Shown here piece after piece: positions 7,824-15,749 of a stretch of 64,000 nucleotides of DNA. This DNA is from Rhodococcoides kyotonense. GTDB taxonomy: Bacteria > Actinomycetota > Actinomycetes > Mycobacteriales > Mycobacteriaceae. The position numbers were made by a program, and so were the translations under genes. Under the pieces are notes generated by a model. The model did not search any database, was not told the origin of the DNA, and saw only the letters and a program-made list of their open reading frames with translations. Numbering within the stretch: position 1 is the stretch's first letter; each line of letters starts with the position of its first letter. The stretch lies in contig NZ_LVHI01000013.1 in the NCBI RefSeq assembly GCF_001645385.1, forward strand, positions 31,712 to 95,711. Reading direction: 5' to 3'.

Positions 7824-9506
7824 TCACCATTCCTCGATGTCGCTGAAGACCGGCGTTGCGGTGCCGCCGTCCGCTCGAGGCTCCACCGGCGGGTGGATCG
7901 CCGGGATCGGTGCACACGCGGCGTCGCCGGTGAGATGCGTACGGCGGGCACGGTTGCGCCGGGCTTTGCGGGTGGCTTTCTGCGAGCGGTCGGTGACCTC
8001 GCGCATCTGCTCGATCATCGAAAACAGTGCGCTCTCATCGACGTTCGACCGACCTTGTTCGCGGAGACGGGAGATAGCAGCTCTGTGCTCCCACAGTGTC
8101 ACCGCGGGATGTGACATCGTCCGGTACGGCACCTCGACATAGCCGGCACCGTCTGGTTCGAGGACCCAGATTCTGCTCAAATCGCGTGGGTCACGTCGTA
8201 TCACGAACCGCCCCAAATCCTCTCGCCGCGCAACCCACGGTTTGAGCGCGTTCGAGAAGTAGTGCACGTGATCGAGAACGAAGCCCGTGCGCGTCAGACG
8301 TCGCCGGATGACGGGAAGAAAGTCCACCAGGAACGCGGTTTCGCCGAGCACCACACGAGGGGCATGACCAACTGCGGCTACCTCGCCGGCCCACACGGCG
8401 GCCGGAGTGTTCCCAATCCCTGTGTGAACGCTCGCGTGATACGAGGCTATGGCCAGGACCAGCCAGCGCTCCAACTCACGCAATGTCAACGCCGCGTGCT
8501 TGTCCGAGTCGTAACTTCCTCGGTCCGCTGGGTTCGAGAAGGTGGTCCCAGGCAGCTCGTGCACCGCCGTCATCGCCGTTCCGATGATGCGTTCGACGAT
8601 CCCGCCGTAGTGCGGTCGGCCCGGAGGACGGTATTCGAGTGTGATGGCGTGCTGGGCGCATCCGCGGCGCAGCGCTTCGCTTTTGAACTCGGAGGCGTTG
8701 TCGAGATACAACTGTTTCGGTTTCCCTGCCATCGGCCACTGCACCTGCTCCGCGAGCTCGCATGCCTCCAGCCATGTCTGCTTCTCGCAGCACACGCGGC
8801 CCAGGCACAACCCGACCGATATCGACGACGGCGGCTCCAGAGTGACGACGAACCCGAGTACGGAACGGCTGAAGACATCAATGGCGAGCGTCAGGTAGGG
8901 GCGGCCGATCGGTTGCCGCTCGTACTCGTCGACGACCATCAGATCGACGACGGTGTGGTCGATCTGGACCTGATCGAGAATCCCCGCAACCGTCGGTGGA
9001 CTGTCGCCGGCGGAATGACGTGGTCGGGCGGCATCGGGTCCTCCGCGTGACCTGGCCACCGATGCCGGATGGAGCGCGGCGATACGCGCGGTGACGGTAT
9101 TTCTGGCCGGCACTGGCAAACCCGCGCGGTGACACGCCAACGCGATACGTCGGTGCAGTGCAGCGACACTCAGCTTCTGGCGGTGAAGAAAATAGCGGGT
9201 GAGATGATCGCCGATCACTTCCTCGACCTCAGCCGCTACTCGGCTGCGGCCACGCCCTCCCGACGAGACCTTCGTCAGAAGATCGGTGACTGTCCCCGTC
9301 CCGTTCCTGAGCCTGCCGACCAACGTGTAGACCTGCCGCCTGGACAATCCCAACCGTTGCGCGGCATCGTCGACCGCTTCCGAACGCACCGGATGCATCT
9401 CCAGCAAGGGAGCCAGGACAGCGAAACGGGCCTCGGCCTGGGACCACCGCTCCCCCGACGCTGTCAGCACACCGGTCTCCACGACGTCGAGCTTGTCGGG
9501 GTCCAC
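7824..9506 (-). CDS. tniA: TniA transposase (DDE, Mu/TnsB type)
   Basis: A transposase of about 560 residues with an N-terminal HTH region and an integrase-like catalytic core. Counting from the GTG at 9506, the DDE triad is D183 (VQIDH), D269 (LYLDNASEFKS) and E305 (GGIVERIIG). An in-frame GTG at 9524 exists, but the GGGAGG lies inside that extension and is 6 nt before the GTG at 9506, so 9506 is preferred. It heads the tniABQ operon and sits about 50 bp inside a recognisable terminal repeat region, the usual position in Tn402/Tn5053 elements. It appears intact. Confidence 0.9.
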   Translation of the reverse strand: MDPDKLDVVETGVLTASGERWSQAEARFAVLAPLLEMHPVRSEAVDDAAQRLGLSRRQVYTLVGRLRNGTGTVTDLLTKVSSGGRGRSRVAAEVEEVIGDHLTRYFLHRQKLSVAALHRRIALACHRAGLPVPARNTVTARIAALHPASVARSRGGPDAARPRHSAGDSPPTVAGILDQVQIDHTVVDLMVVDEYERQPIGRPYLTLAIDVFSRSVLGFVVTLEPPSSISVGLCLGRVCCEKQTWLEACELAEQVQWPMAGKPKQLYLDNASEFKSEALRRGCAQHAITLEYRPPGRPHYGGIVERIIGTAMTAVHELPGTTFSNPADRGSYDSDKHAALTLRELERWLVLAIASYHASVHTGIGNTPAAVWAGEVAAVGHAPRVVLGETAFLVDFLPVIRRRLTRTGFVLDHVHYFSNALKPWVARREDLGRFVIRRDPRDLSRIWVLEPDGAGYVEVPYRTMSHPAVTLWEHRAAISRLREQGRSNVDESALFSMIEQMREVTDRSQKATRKARRNRARRTHLTGDAACAPIPAIHPPVEPRADGGTATPVFSDIEEW

Positions 9507-9554
9507 CACAAGCCTCCCTGTCACCGAGAGCCGAGCGTGCGACCGTGCACCGCA

Positions 9555-9590
9555 CTTCTGACATCAGAATGTCAGAAGACCACTGCACTC
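9555..9590. repeat. Subterminal transposase-binding-like repeats
   Basis: CTTCTGACAT (9555-9564) and ATGTCAGAAG (9569-9578) are perfect inverted arms around a 4-nt centre. The right arm continues as TCAGAAGACCACTGCACTC (9572-9590). That copy closely matches the outer terminal repeat (CAGAAGACGGCTGCACTC) but points the opposite way. It looks like an internal TniA-binding site. Confidence 0.6.
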
Positions 9591-9610
9591 ACCCTCGAAA
9601 CGCCTGCAAA

Positions 9611-9637
9611 GAGTGCAGCCGTCTTCTGAAGTTGACA
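9611..9637 (-). repeat. Terminal inverted repeat (tniA end) of a Tn402/Tn5053-like element
   Basis: Read on the minus strand, the repeat begins TGTCAACTTCAGAAGACGGC and continues TGCACTC. The Tn402/Tn5053 family terminus as I recall it is TGTCATTTTCAGAAGACG followed by CTGCAC, so the match is strong. The outermost base is 9637. The flanking 5 bp are CGATC, the expected length of a target duplication, but the other end of the element is not visible for comparison. Confidence 0.8.
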
Positions 9638-9735
9638 CGATCTGGCTTCGAGGTATCTCGATAGACGATCGTCAAACAGGACGCGACCTCAAGCCGAACG
9701 GCGTACTTACGGATGTACTGAATTACTGAGAACCG

Positions 9736-10227
9736 TCATTGTCGTCTTCTCCAAATGGAATCCCTGACCACGGAGGCCAGGTCCGGGTTTTCGAGGAACT
9801 CGTCCACGAGCGTGGCCAGCACCTCTTGACCAGACACCCGTGCCACGCCGATCTCACGGGCTGTCTTCCGTTGCCAATCGTCAAGCTTGCTGTGCGCGGC
9901 CGGGGTGAGGTCGACAGTGCGGCGGACGGGCGTTTGGCGGGGCGCAAACATCAACGGCGCCCCCGAGCTCGATTCGGCCTTACGGGCACGTTGCGTTCTC
10001 GCCGGAGGTGTCTGCCGAGGGGCAGCCTCAGGTGCGGTGTCGGATGCTGAGGAGCGGGTGGTTTTGCCATCTGTGGAGCCTTCGCCGGCGGGCAGCGTAT
10101 CGCGACCTGCCTCGGGTACCTGAGACTCGCTCACTGGCTGAGGCTGAGCCGGTTGCGCCCGTCGACTTTCGTTGTTGCCCTTAACTCTTAGAGCGTTCTC
10201 GCGAATCTTGTCGGCTGCCGAGCTCAT
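9736..10227 (-). CDS. ParB-like ribbon-helix-helix partition protein
   Basis: A 163-residue protein coupled to parA by an ATGA overlap. Residues 1-90 are a polar, probably disordered region rich in Ala, Pro, Arg and Ser. The C-terminal 60 residues (VRRTVDLTPAAHSKLDDWQR onward) resemble the RHH domain of small centromere-binding proteins in type Ib partition loci. A GGAAGG lies shortly before the ATG at 10227. It should bind the repeats upstream of parA, and possibly those just downstream of itself, to form the partition complex. The longer open frame extending upstream is not supported. Confidence 0.72.
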   Translation of the reverse strand: MSSAADKIRENALRVKGNNESRRAQPAQPQPVSESQVPEAGRDTLPAGEGSTDGKTTRSSASDTAPEAAPRQTPPARTQRARKAESSSGAPLMFAPRQTPVRRTVDLTPAAHSKLDDWQRKTAREIGVARVSGQEVLATLVDEFLENPDLASVVRDSIWRRRQ

Positions 10228-10859
10228 AGTGTCGCACCTTCCATGCTGAAGAGTTCGTTTACGGCGTCTCCGTAGGCCGTGTCCGCAGCGTTGTCGACAG
10301 GTTGGCCATACGCCTGTGCGAACATCTCTCGCCGGCCTACCGTCGGCGTCAGGACTCGGACACCATCGTCTGTGATGATTTGGCGATAGACACCTGTACT
10401 TGCCGCATTTGGAACGGTGCGTGTGAACAGAACGCCGAGCAGGGGCGTTTGGCCATCCTGCCTGAGGTCCGTTGCGTCCGCCAGCAGCTCGCGTACGGCA
10501 GGCAGCCTGTCGTACTCCATCGGCGTTGGGGCCATCGGGCACAGTACGTGCGAGGCCATGCGGGCTGCCGATAGAACGATCCCCCGCTGTTCCTTCATCG
10601 GAGGCGTATCGATCACCACCGCGTCGTACTTGCCCTCTGTGATGCCGGGAAGGTTCTTATGGAGATTCGAGACCGGCATTCCGATGACTGGAAACGGGAA
10701 CTCGGCGGACGTAGACCAATGTAGGAACGATTCGTTCTCGCCGTCCGCATCGACCCCGAGAGTCGACAAGCCCGCCTCATGCAAGGCGTGTGCAAGGAAG
10801 ACCGCGCTGGTCGTCTTTGTCGAGCCGCCCTTCAGGTTTATCACTGCGATGACAATCAT
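10224..10859 (-). CDS. parA: ParA partition ATPase
   Basis: A 211-residue ParA/MinD-type ATPase with the deviant Walker A KGGSTKTT (10-17), the motif LGVDADGE near 40 and Walker B AVVIDTPP. The short length and absence of an N-terminal HTH indicate a type Ib (small ParA) system. The ATG at 10859 begins directly at the conserved MIVIAVINLKGG; upstream residues in the open frame are not supported. It is coupled to the parB-like gene. The iterated repeats directly upstream are probably both centromere and operator. Confidence 0.9.
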   Translation of the reverse strand: MIVIAVINLKGGSTKTTSAVFLAHALHEAGLSTLGVDADGENESFLHWSTSAEFPFPVIGMPVSNLHKNLPGITEGKYDAVVIDTPPMKEQRGIVLSAARMASHVLCPMAPTPMEYDRLPAVRELLADATDLRQDGQTPLLGVLFTRTVPNAASTGVYRQIITDDGVRVLTPTVGRREMFAQAYGQPVDNAADTAYGDAVNELFSMEGATL

Positions 10860-10950
10860 GGTGGTTCCCCAACTTCCTGGGTCTCTGGGTTTGCACTGCC
10901 GACGACTTTGACTACCCACCCGCTTGCTTGCTCGCTTCACGAACCACTCA

Positions 10951-11250
10951 CGGATACGTAGCTACGGAGGTCCGTAGTTACTGAACTACGTGATTACGGA
11001 CTTCCGCAGTCACTGAAGTACGGAGCTACTTGATTACGGAGGTCCGTAGTCACGCAACTGCGCGGGTCCGTAGCTACGGGGTTCAGTATCACATGAGTTA
11101 CGTAGATTTGTATATCCGTAGGTGCGTAGTCGCGTAAATACGTAGTTCCGTATCTACTGAGTTCCGTACTGGACGAGGTTCGTGCAGCGCTCTGCGGTGC
11201 ACGGAATTACAACGTTACTGAGTTGTGACGTTACTGAGTTACTGAGTTAG
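10951..11250. repeat. Iterated repeats upstream of parA: probable centromere (parS) and operator
   Basis: About 300 bp made almost wholly of short degenerate repeats built from words such as CCGTAG, TTACGGA and TTACTGA. Three 27-bp imperfect copies are clearest, at 10959-10985, 10991-11017 and 11031-11057, with the shared core TTACGGA..TCCG.AGT.AC. Copies of TTACTGAGTT cluster at 11214-11249. Related words recur at 9701-9733 (just beyond parB), 11351-11376 and 11512-11540. No ORF explains the region. By analogy with type Ib loci it should be the ParB-like protein's binding site. Confidence 0.65.
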
Positions 11251-11776
11251 GCACTCTCAGTCATTTTCGATAGGCATTGCCGCCTGTTGCGGGCAGTTGC
11301 AAGGCAGGATCCGAGGCCCCGCACAGGACCGATTTCACCCTTGGAACCAATCCGTAGATACGCTACTCCGTACTTACTGATATCAGCTCTGACCAGCCCT
11401 TTTGCAAGTGTCAAGCTTGCTTTTGCACTAACACTTCCTGACGACACGAGCGCACCGACACAAGTTCCCGAACGGGTTCGCCCCCTTGCTCCACGCGACC
11501 AATCGTTGCTGACCTACGGACCTACTGAACCACTGAGTTCTGAGCAATTCGGATTCAGAAGGGGTAGGTGCGCACAACTCGTCAACCTTGAAGAAGCACC
11601 GCGACGGTTGCCTGCGGTGCGCACGGTCCCGCACACGGTCGCAACCTGACTTGGTTGGCGAAGCTTCCGTATTCTCACGCGACGTTGCAGAACGGCGCAG
11701 TAGCGCCGTACATGAAGAGTCGCACTTTTCCTTACCCGATCACCGCCACTTAGGTACTGCTGTCGGGATCACGAAG
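11251..11776. other. Non-coding region between partition and replication genes
   Basis: No convincing gene was found in this 526-bp stretch. It holds two outlying clusters of the parA-type repeats (11351-11376 and 11512-11540). An AT-richer patch at 11398-11430 has CTTTTGCA twice in direct orientation and a GCAAG/CTTGC inverted pair. It lies downstream of the replication gene and could include part of the replication origin, but I cannot show that. Confidence 0.3.
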
Positions 11777-13627
11777 TCAGATGATCACGGCACCGAGTTC
11801 GTGAGTGAGCAGATCGAGCGCTTCTAGAACTGGGTCCGTCGACGGAGGCCCAGCCGCCATTTGTGCGGCCCACAGGGACTCGGAGTCTCGTTCATCGAGC
11901 GGGGGAGTGGGGGTCGGAGGCGACCAGCCGGGTTCTCGTTCGTCGACGGTCGTGTCCGGTGGCGGTGGCGCGAAACGGTTTTCGAGCCAGACCTGCCAAA
12001 GCAACCTCTCAGCTCGGTGTCTGATGACCCGCTCGCTCGCCAACGCTTCGAGGCCGTGAGCGCCTGCGACGTCGTCCAACGAGGTATCGCCGGCACTCAG
12101 GGTGCCCCCGGTGCGTTTGATGAGTCCAGCGGCACTGAGGTCCGCCAGAATCGCGTATCCGTTCGACGGTCTCAACATCGCAGCGGCGAAGACATCATCG
12201 ACATTCGTCGTGAGGCCGTTGTTGACCAGCTCGTAGGCAGCTCGGCCGCGTAACCCGAGAACGCTCCACGCCGGATGCACCGGCTCGACCCTCGCCCGTT
12301 CCACATGTACCTGGCCTGGCCCCCTGCTCGTCGCTGGGGTCGTCAGGGCGTACCGATCGGCCTCTCTACCCGCGCCGCGTGAAACCAGCAGCAGGGGAGA
12401 CCCTGGAGCCTCTCTGAGCAGCCTCAACGCACTCCACACCGTCGATTCCGACATCAACCCTGCGGCGTGCGACAGACTCCGCCCGCCAACGGAAACCACC
12501 GGAACTCCCTCGACCAATTCGCCGGCCAAAGCGGAGGTGTAAGCAAGCGCCTGCACGACTGCGAGTAGGACAGGGCGTTGACGGGTACCGACAAATTCTG
12601 AGTCGATCCACAGCTTCGCGTGCGCCAGCCACTGTCGACGAACTCGATCTTTCAGGAAAGAACCATCCCCCCCTGTGTATCTGTTCTTGTGCGCGAGTTG
12701 GTGGAATGGGCGGACGATCGTCGCGGCCCAGGTCAGGGCCTTGTCCACGTCTCGTTCCAGGGCTGCGGCTGAATGAGTTCCGTACTTCTCGCCGTAGGCG
12801 TTCCGCAGGCCGGCCCACTCTGTGGTGGCGATGGCCCTCTCGATGTCCGCAAGGCTGGCACCGCGCAGGACGGCGTGGCTGATGACGGACTGGCGTGCTT
12901 CCGAAGGGGATGTCCAGAGGGCTTTGAGCGCCGTGGTGAACTTGCCGGTGGCCGCGTACGTCTCGACGGCGTCAGGTAGCGGTGTGGTGCGGTGGAAACG
13001 CGGGTCCAAGCGTCGATCGCGCCCGACACCGACGAGCCGTTCGTCCTGGGTGAGGGAGGCTGCGACAGCGGCTACTGGGCTTCGGTGGCGCGGAGCGGTT
13101 GTACCGCCCAGCAGAGCGATCAGGCGGGCGATGACACCGCGGTCCGACCGGACGGTGAAGGCGTCAATTGCGTCGTCGAGCTCGCCGTCGAGGAGCCGGT
13201 AGCCGCCCTCGCGGCAGGGTGAGCCGGGGGGAGTGATGCATCCCCAGTCTGCGTTGAGCATCGGAGTGGCGTCCAGGGTGGTCAGGCGGGCAGCGAGAAG
13301 CTGCAGCACCACTTTGATGTCGTCGACGCGCAGCGGGATGTCGGTGGCCATGGGGACCAGAACGTGCCGGCCGCCACTAGTCGAGCGGTCGGTGACGGTG
13401 CGTGCACCGCATTCATGGAGCCATCCGAGTGCCCGATCGACGTCGGCGTCGACCTGCTCTGGAATGTGGTGCTTTGCGTCGAAGTCCAGCACCAGCAGGT
13501 TCGTGCGGCCGCGCGTATAGATCGGCACTGCGGCCGGCACGGCCGGCAGGCGTTTCGTCAGACTTCGCGAGGTATCGAACTTGCCGCTGGCAGCACTCCA
13601 CACGCGCATGGACCGACGAGCGGCCAT
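11777..13627 (-). CDS. Primase-like plasmid replication protein
   Basis: About 616 residues. The N-terminal third matches the archaeo-eukaryotic primase fold: the metal-binding DFD (48-50, LLVLDFDAK), the SGGRH box (84-88) and a downstream GCITPPGSPCREGGYRLL segment common in actinobacterial plasmid replication proteins. The C-terminal half has helical, winged-helix-like segments and ends in an acidic, Pro-rich tail. Lying between a partition locus and a small RHH gene, it is the best candidate for the plasmid's replication initiator. The start is uncertain: the ATG at 13627 follows an 18-bp inverted repeat without a clear ribosome-binding site. Confidence 0.7.
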   Translation of the reverse strand: MAARRSMRVWSAASGKFDTSRSLTKRLPAVPAAVPIYTRGRTNLLVLDFDAKHHIPEQVDADVDRALGWLHECGARTVTDRSTSGGRHVLVPMATDIPLRVDDIKVVLQLLAARLTTLDATPMLNADWGCITPPGSPCREGGYRLLDGELDDAIDAFTVRSDRGVIARLIALLGGTTAPRHRSPVAAVAASLTQDERLVGVGRDRRLDPRFHRTTPLPDAVETYAATGKFTTALKALWTSPSEARQSVISHAVLRGASLADIERAIATTEWAGLRNAYGEKYGTHSAAALERDVDKALTWAATIVRPFHQLAHKNRYTGGDGSFLKDRVRRQWLAHAKLWIDSEFVGTRQRPVLLAVVQALAYTSALAGELVEGVPVVSVGGRSLSHAAGLMSESTVWSALRLLREAPGSPLLLVSRGAGREADRYALTTPATSRGPGQVHVERARVEPVHPAWSVLGLRGRAAYELVNNGLTTNVDDVFAAAMLRPSNGYAILADLSAAGLIKRTGGTLSAGDTSLDDVAGAHGLEALASERVIRHRAERLLWQVWLENRFAPPPPDTTVDEREPGWSPPTPTPPLDERDSESLWAAQMAAGPPSTDPVLEALDLLTHELGAVII

Positions 13628-13630
13628 TAA

Positions 13631-13648
13631 TGGAGACAGACGTCTCCA
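13631..13648. promoter_or_regulatory. Inverted repeat directly upstream of the replication gene
   Basis: TGGAGAC (13631-13637) and GTCTCCA (13642-13648) are perfect 7-bp arms around AGAC, ending 3 bp before the proposed start codon on the minus strand. The position fits an operator or RNA hairpin controlling expression of the replication protein. The small RHH protein encoded upstream is a possible ligand. This is inference. Confidence 0.45.
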
Positions 13649-13801
13649 AACAGTGTCGGGGGTCGAGACTGTCGACTCGACACGGTCGTTAGATCTTGAA
13701 CCTTCATCAGGGCGCGAGGTACCCTGAGACGAGACCAGCAATAGTCTGTCCCTTCCAGGGGAATGCAGCACCGAAACGAAGATTGGCTCTCCGTTTCACC
13801 T

Positions 13802-13839
13802 CGAGCCCTCGACCTGCCAGTCGGGGGCTCGACTCTTTT
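13802..13839 (+). terminator. Rho-independent-type terminator reading on the plus strand
   Basis: CGAGCCCTCGAC (13802-13813) pairs with GTCGGGGGCTCG (13820-13831) over 12 positions with one G-U wobble and a 6-nt loop, and TTTT follows at 13836-13839. Both neighbouring genes read on the minus strand, so a plus-strand terminator would end an RNA antisense to the replication leader or limit read-through into the RHH gene. Confidence 0.5.
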
Positions 13840-13907
13840 CGGTCTGCACGTAGTGTGCGAGCGGGGCCGAGGCTAACCGTCCTCAAGCGCACCGCATTCT
13901 TGTCCGT

Positions 13908-14108
13908 CTATGCGGTTAGCGGCATCACCTCTTGGTTCAATTCGCGTACTAGATCGGGGCGTCCGTGAACCACTGCGAGCAGATCCGCAAGGTACTGCGA
14001 CGTAGACGTGCAGCCCGCCTCAAGTGCTCGCCGTTCGATCAGGTCACCAACCTCCACAGGGATACGAGTTGCGTACATACGCCTCGACCCCTTGCTCTGC
14101 ATGGCCAT
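13908..14108 (-). CDS. Small ribbon-helix-helix-like DNA-binding protein
   Basis: A 66-residue protein upstream of the replication gene. The segment RRMYATRIPVEVGDLIERRA followed by a predicted helix (STSQYLADLLAV) has the beta-strand/helix/helix pattern of RHH proteins. The ATG at 14108 has GGAAAGG 8 nt upstream, so it is preferred over in-frame starts further upstream. Its place next to the replication gene suggests copy-number or transcriptional control. The family is inferred from pattern only. Confidence 0.6.
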   Translation of the reverse strand: MAMQSKGSRRMYATRIPVEVGDLIERRALEAGCTSTSQYLADLLAVVHGRPDLVRELNQEVMPLTA

Positions 14109-14397
14109 CGCTGACACCTTTCCCGGACGCCAATCCATCACCGGATTCTGTAACAGATTGAGGATGGTGCTGGTTCGACACGCCGTGAAGCTGTAACAAG
14201 ATTCGAGAAGTCACCGTTGAGGCCGACATCCCACGACTGTCAGGGTTGGTGACGACGGTTGTCGAAGCCTCAGCCCACAGCCGAACCAGACTCGCCAAGG
14301 CGCGCCTGCCCCAACCGCGCCAATAGGGCAGACTCTTAGATCGCGTGGTAGCTACGCGGGGGATTGGCTCACACACACCGAGAGGAATATCGACTCG

Positions 14398-15069
14398 ATG
14401 ACATCTGATACGACCCAAGCGGGGGCGGCTCCGTACAGCAGCAATCTGTTCTTGAACGTCTACGACCTCTGGGTCATGCGGCTATCGAACAGCTACGCCT
14501 GGCGCTGCAACCGACAGAACTTCCTCGACCTCTACAACGGTCGCATCGGACACAGACACCTCGAGGTCGGGCCCGGATCAGGTTGGCTGCTCGCCAACGC
14601 AGATTTACCAGCTGAAGTCGATCTCACGCTTTCGGATCTCAGTCCGAATTCGCTCAAGCACACCGCGTCTCGACTCCAAATACCCACCACTCTGATCGAG
14701 CAAGACGTACTCGAACCCTTCGCCGAGAACGTCGAAGCGTTCGACTCGATATCTCTCAACTACGTATTGCACTGCCTACCAGGCGACTGGTCGACCAAGG
14801 CCGCAGCCTTCGACAATCTTGCCGAGAAGTTGAAGCCCGGGGGAGTGTTGTTTGGATCAACCGTGATCGGAGTCGATCAGCGATACACCCTATTCGGCAA
14901 AGCACTGATGACGGCGTACAACAAGATTGGTGCGTTCGGCAATTGGCACGACGATCTACCGGGCCTGGAGAAGGCACTCAACAGTCGGTTCGAGCAGGTG
15001 AAGGTCGACATGATCGGAAATGTCGCTCTTTTCGTTGCTGAAAACCCGAGAGCTACACCACGGATCTAG
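14398..15069 (+). CDS. Class I SAM-dependent methyltransferase
   Basis: A 223-residue methyltransferase. Motif I is HLEVGPGSGWLL (about 54-65), an acidic strand follows (VDLTLSDLSPNS), and a later LKPGGVLFGSTV matches post-motif III. GAGAGGA lies about 11 nt before the ATG at 14398. The substrate is unknown; the size and lack of a DNA-recognition region argue for a small-molecule methyltransferase. It stands alone, divergent from the RHH gene and convergent with the interrupted membrane-protein gene. Confidence 0.8.
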   Translation: MTSDTTQAGAAPYSSNLFLNVYDLWVMRLSNSYAWRCNRQNFLDLYNGRIGHRHLEVGPGSGWLLANADLPAEVDLTLSDLSPNSLKHTASRLQIPTTLIEQDVLEPFAENVEAFDSISLNYVLHCLPGDWSTKAAAFDNLAEKLKPGGVLFGSTVIGVDQRYTLFGKALMTAYNKIGAFGNWHDDLPGLEKALNSRFEQVKVDMIGNVALFVAENPRATPRI

Positions 15070-15109
15070 TGTGTGCGCGGCTCGCTGGCACAAGTGACGA
15101 GCGGTTCTA

Positions 15110-15619
15110 TCAGGACATCGCGCTGTGCCGGCGTAGCTTTCGCCAAGCCCTGGCAACGTCAACTAAGTCGTCGCTCGTGGCGGTGAGGTCGTAGGCCCCG
15201 GACCGCTGCGCCAGCACCGTCAAGAGCTCGTAGCGTTCCGGAGGCAACTGACCAGTGGTTTTAGCGGCATAGGCCTGGGCCAGTTCTGCGGCGATACTCT
15301 CCGCATTCAGTTGAAGCGGGTCCGATTCAGTGGACAACGTGGATGCATTCCACTTGCTGAGCCTGCGTGCTGCATCGTGAATTTCGATGATCTTTCTGTG
15401 CAGCTTCATCGCAGGATCGGACTGGGACTGTCGACTGTCGGTTGTCCTGACATCGGGGAACTGATCGGTCATGTCTTGCCACAGAAGCTCGATTTCCTTC
15501 AGGTTCTTGCTGATTCGGTCCTGTCCTAGCTTCGCCCGCAGTACTGCGAGAACCGGAACCGCACCCATGATCAGTGATCCAGCGACCGCGAGGAAGAAGG
15601 TGAGGGCCTTCATGACGGC
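15110..15619 (-). pseudogene. C-terminal part of an IS21-interrupted membrane protein (MAB_1171c-like)
   Basis: About 169 codons that begin inside a hydrophobic segment (MKALTFFLAVAGSLIMGAVP) and continue into a soluble helical region with LLWQDMTDQFPDVR and LHRKIIEIHDAARRLSKW. This resembles the cytoplasmic C-terminal domain (DUF6545 type) of MAB_1171c-like putative transporters. The ATG that opens this frame at 15625 lies within the IS21 end, so it is not the native start. Together with the fragment at 18036-18701 it would make one protein of about 390 residues. Confidence 0.7.
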
Positions 15620-15749
15620 GCTCATCGAAATTCCCCACTAGCGCTCACCGAAATTCCCCACCCGTGTGGCACCGCCAACGAGGGCGGGTCTCCCATGAAG
15701 CTGATGGTCTCTGACCACACACCAGCTATCCGAAGGAGACCCGCTCCTC

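Larger units (their letters stand above)
1..9637. mobile_element. Putative Tn402/Tn5053-like transposon with alkane-hydroxylase cargo (right end only)
   Basis: The tniABQ genes and the terminal repeat at 9611-9637 define one end of a transposon. In this family cargo lies beyond tniQ and the resolution gene, up to the second terminal repeat. No second repeat was found between 3033 and 3167 or in the tniQ-recombinase gap, so the element probably extends leftward past the window and includes the CYP153 cluster. The inclusion of the CYP153 genes is an inference; the tni end is well supported. Confidence 0.5.

Noticed and set aside
10951..11250. CRISPR array
   Set aside because: Repeats are short, degenerate and closely packed without unique spacers of constant length, and no cas genes are present.
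11247..11649. Small ORFs on both strands between the partition and replication genes
   Set aside because: They have no ribosome-binding sites or family-like sequence, and they overlap each other antisense among partition-type repeats.
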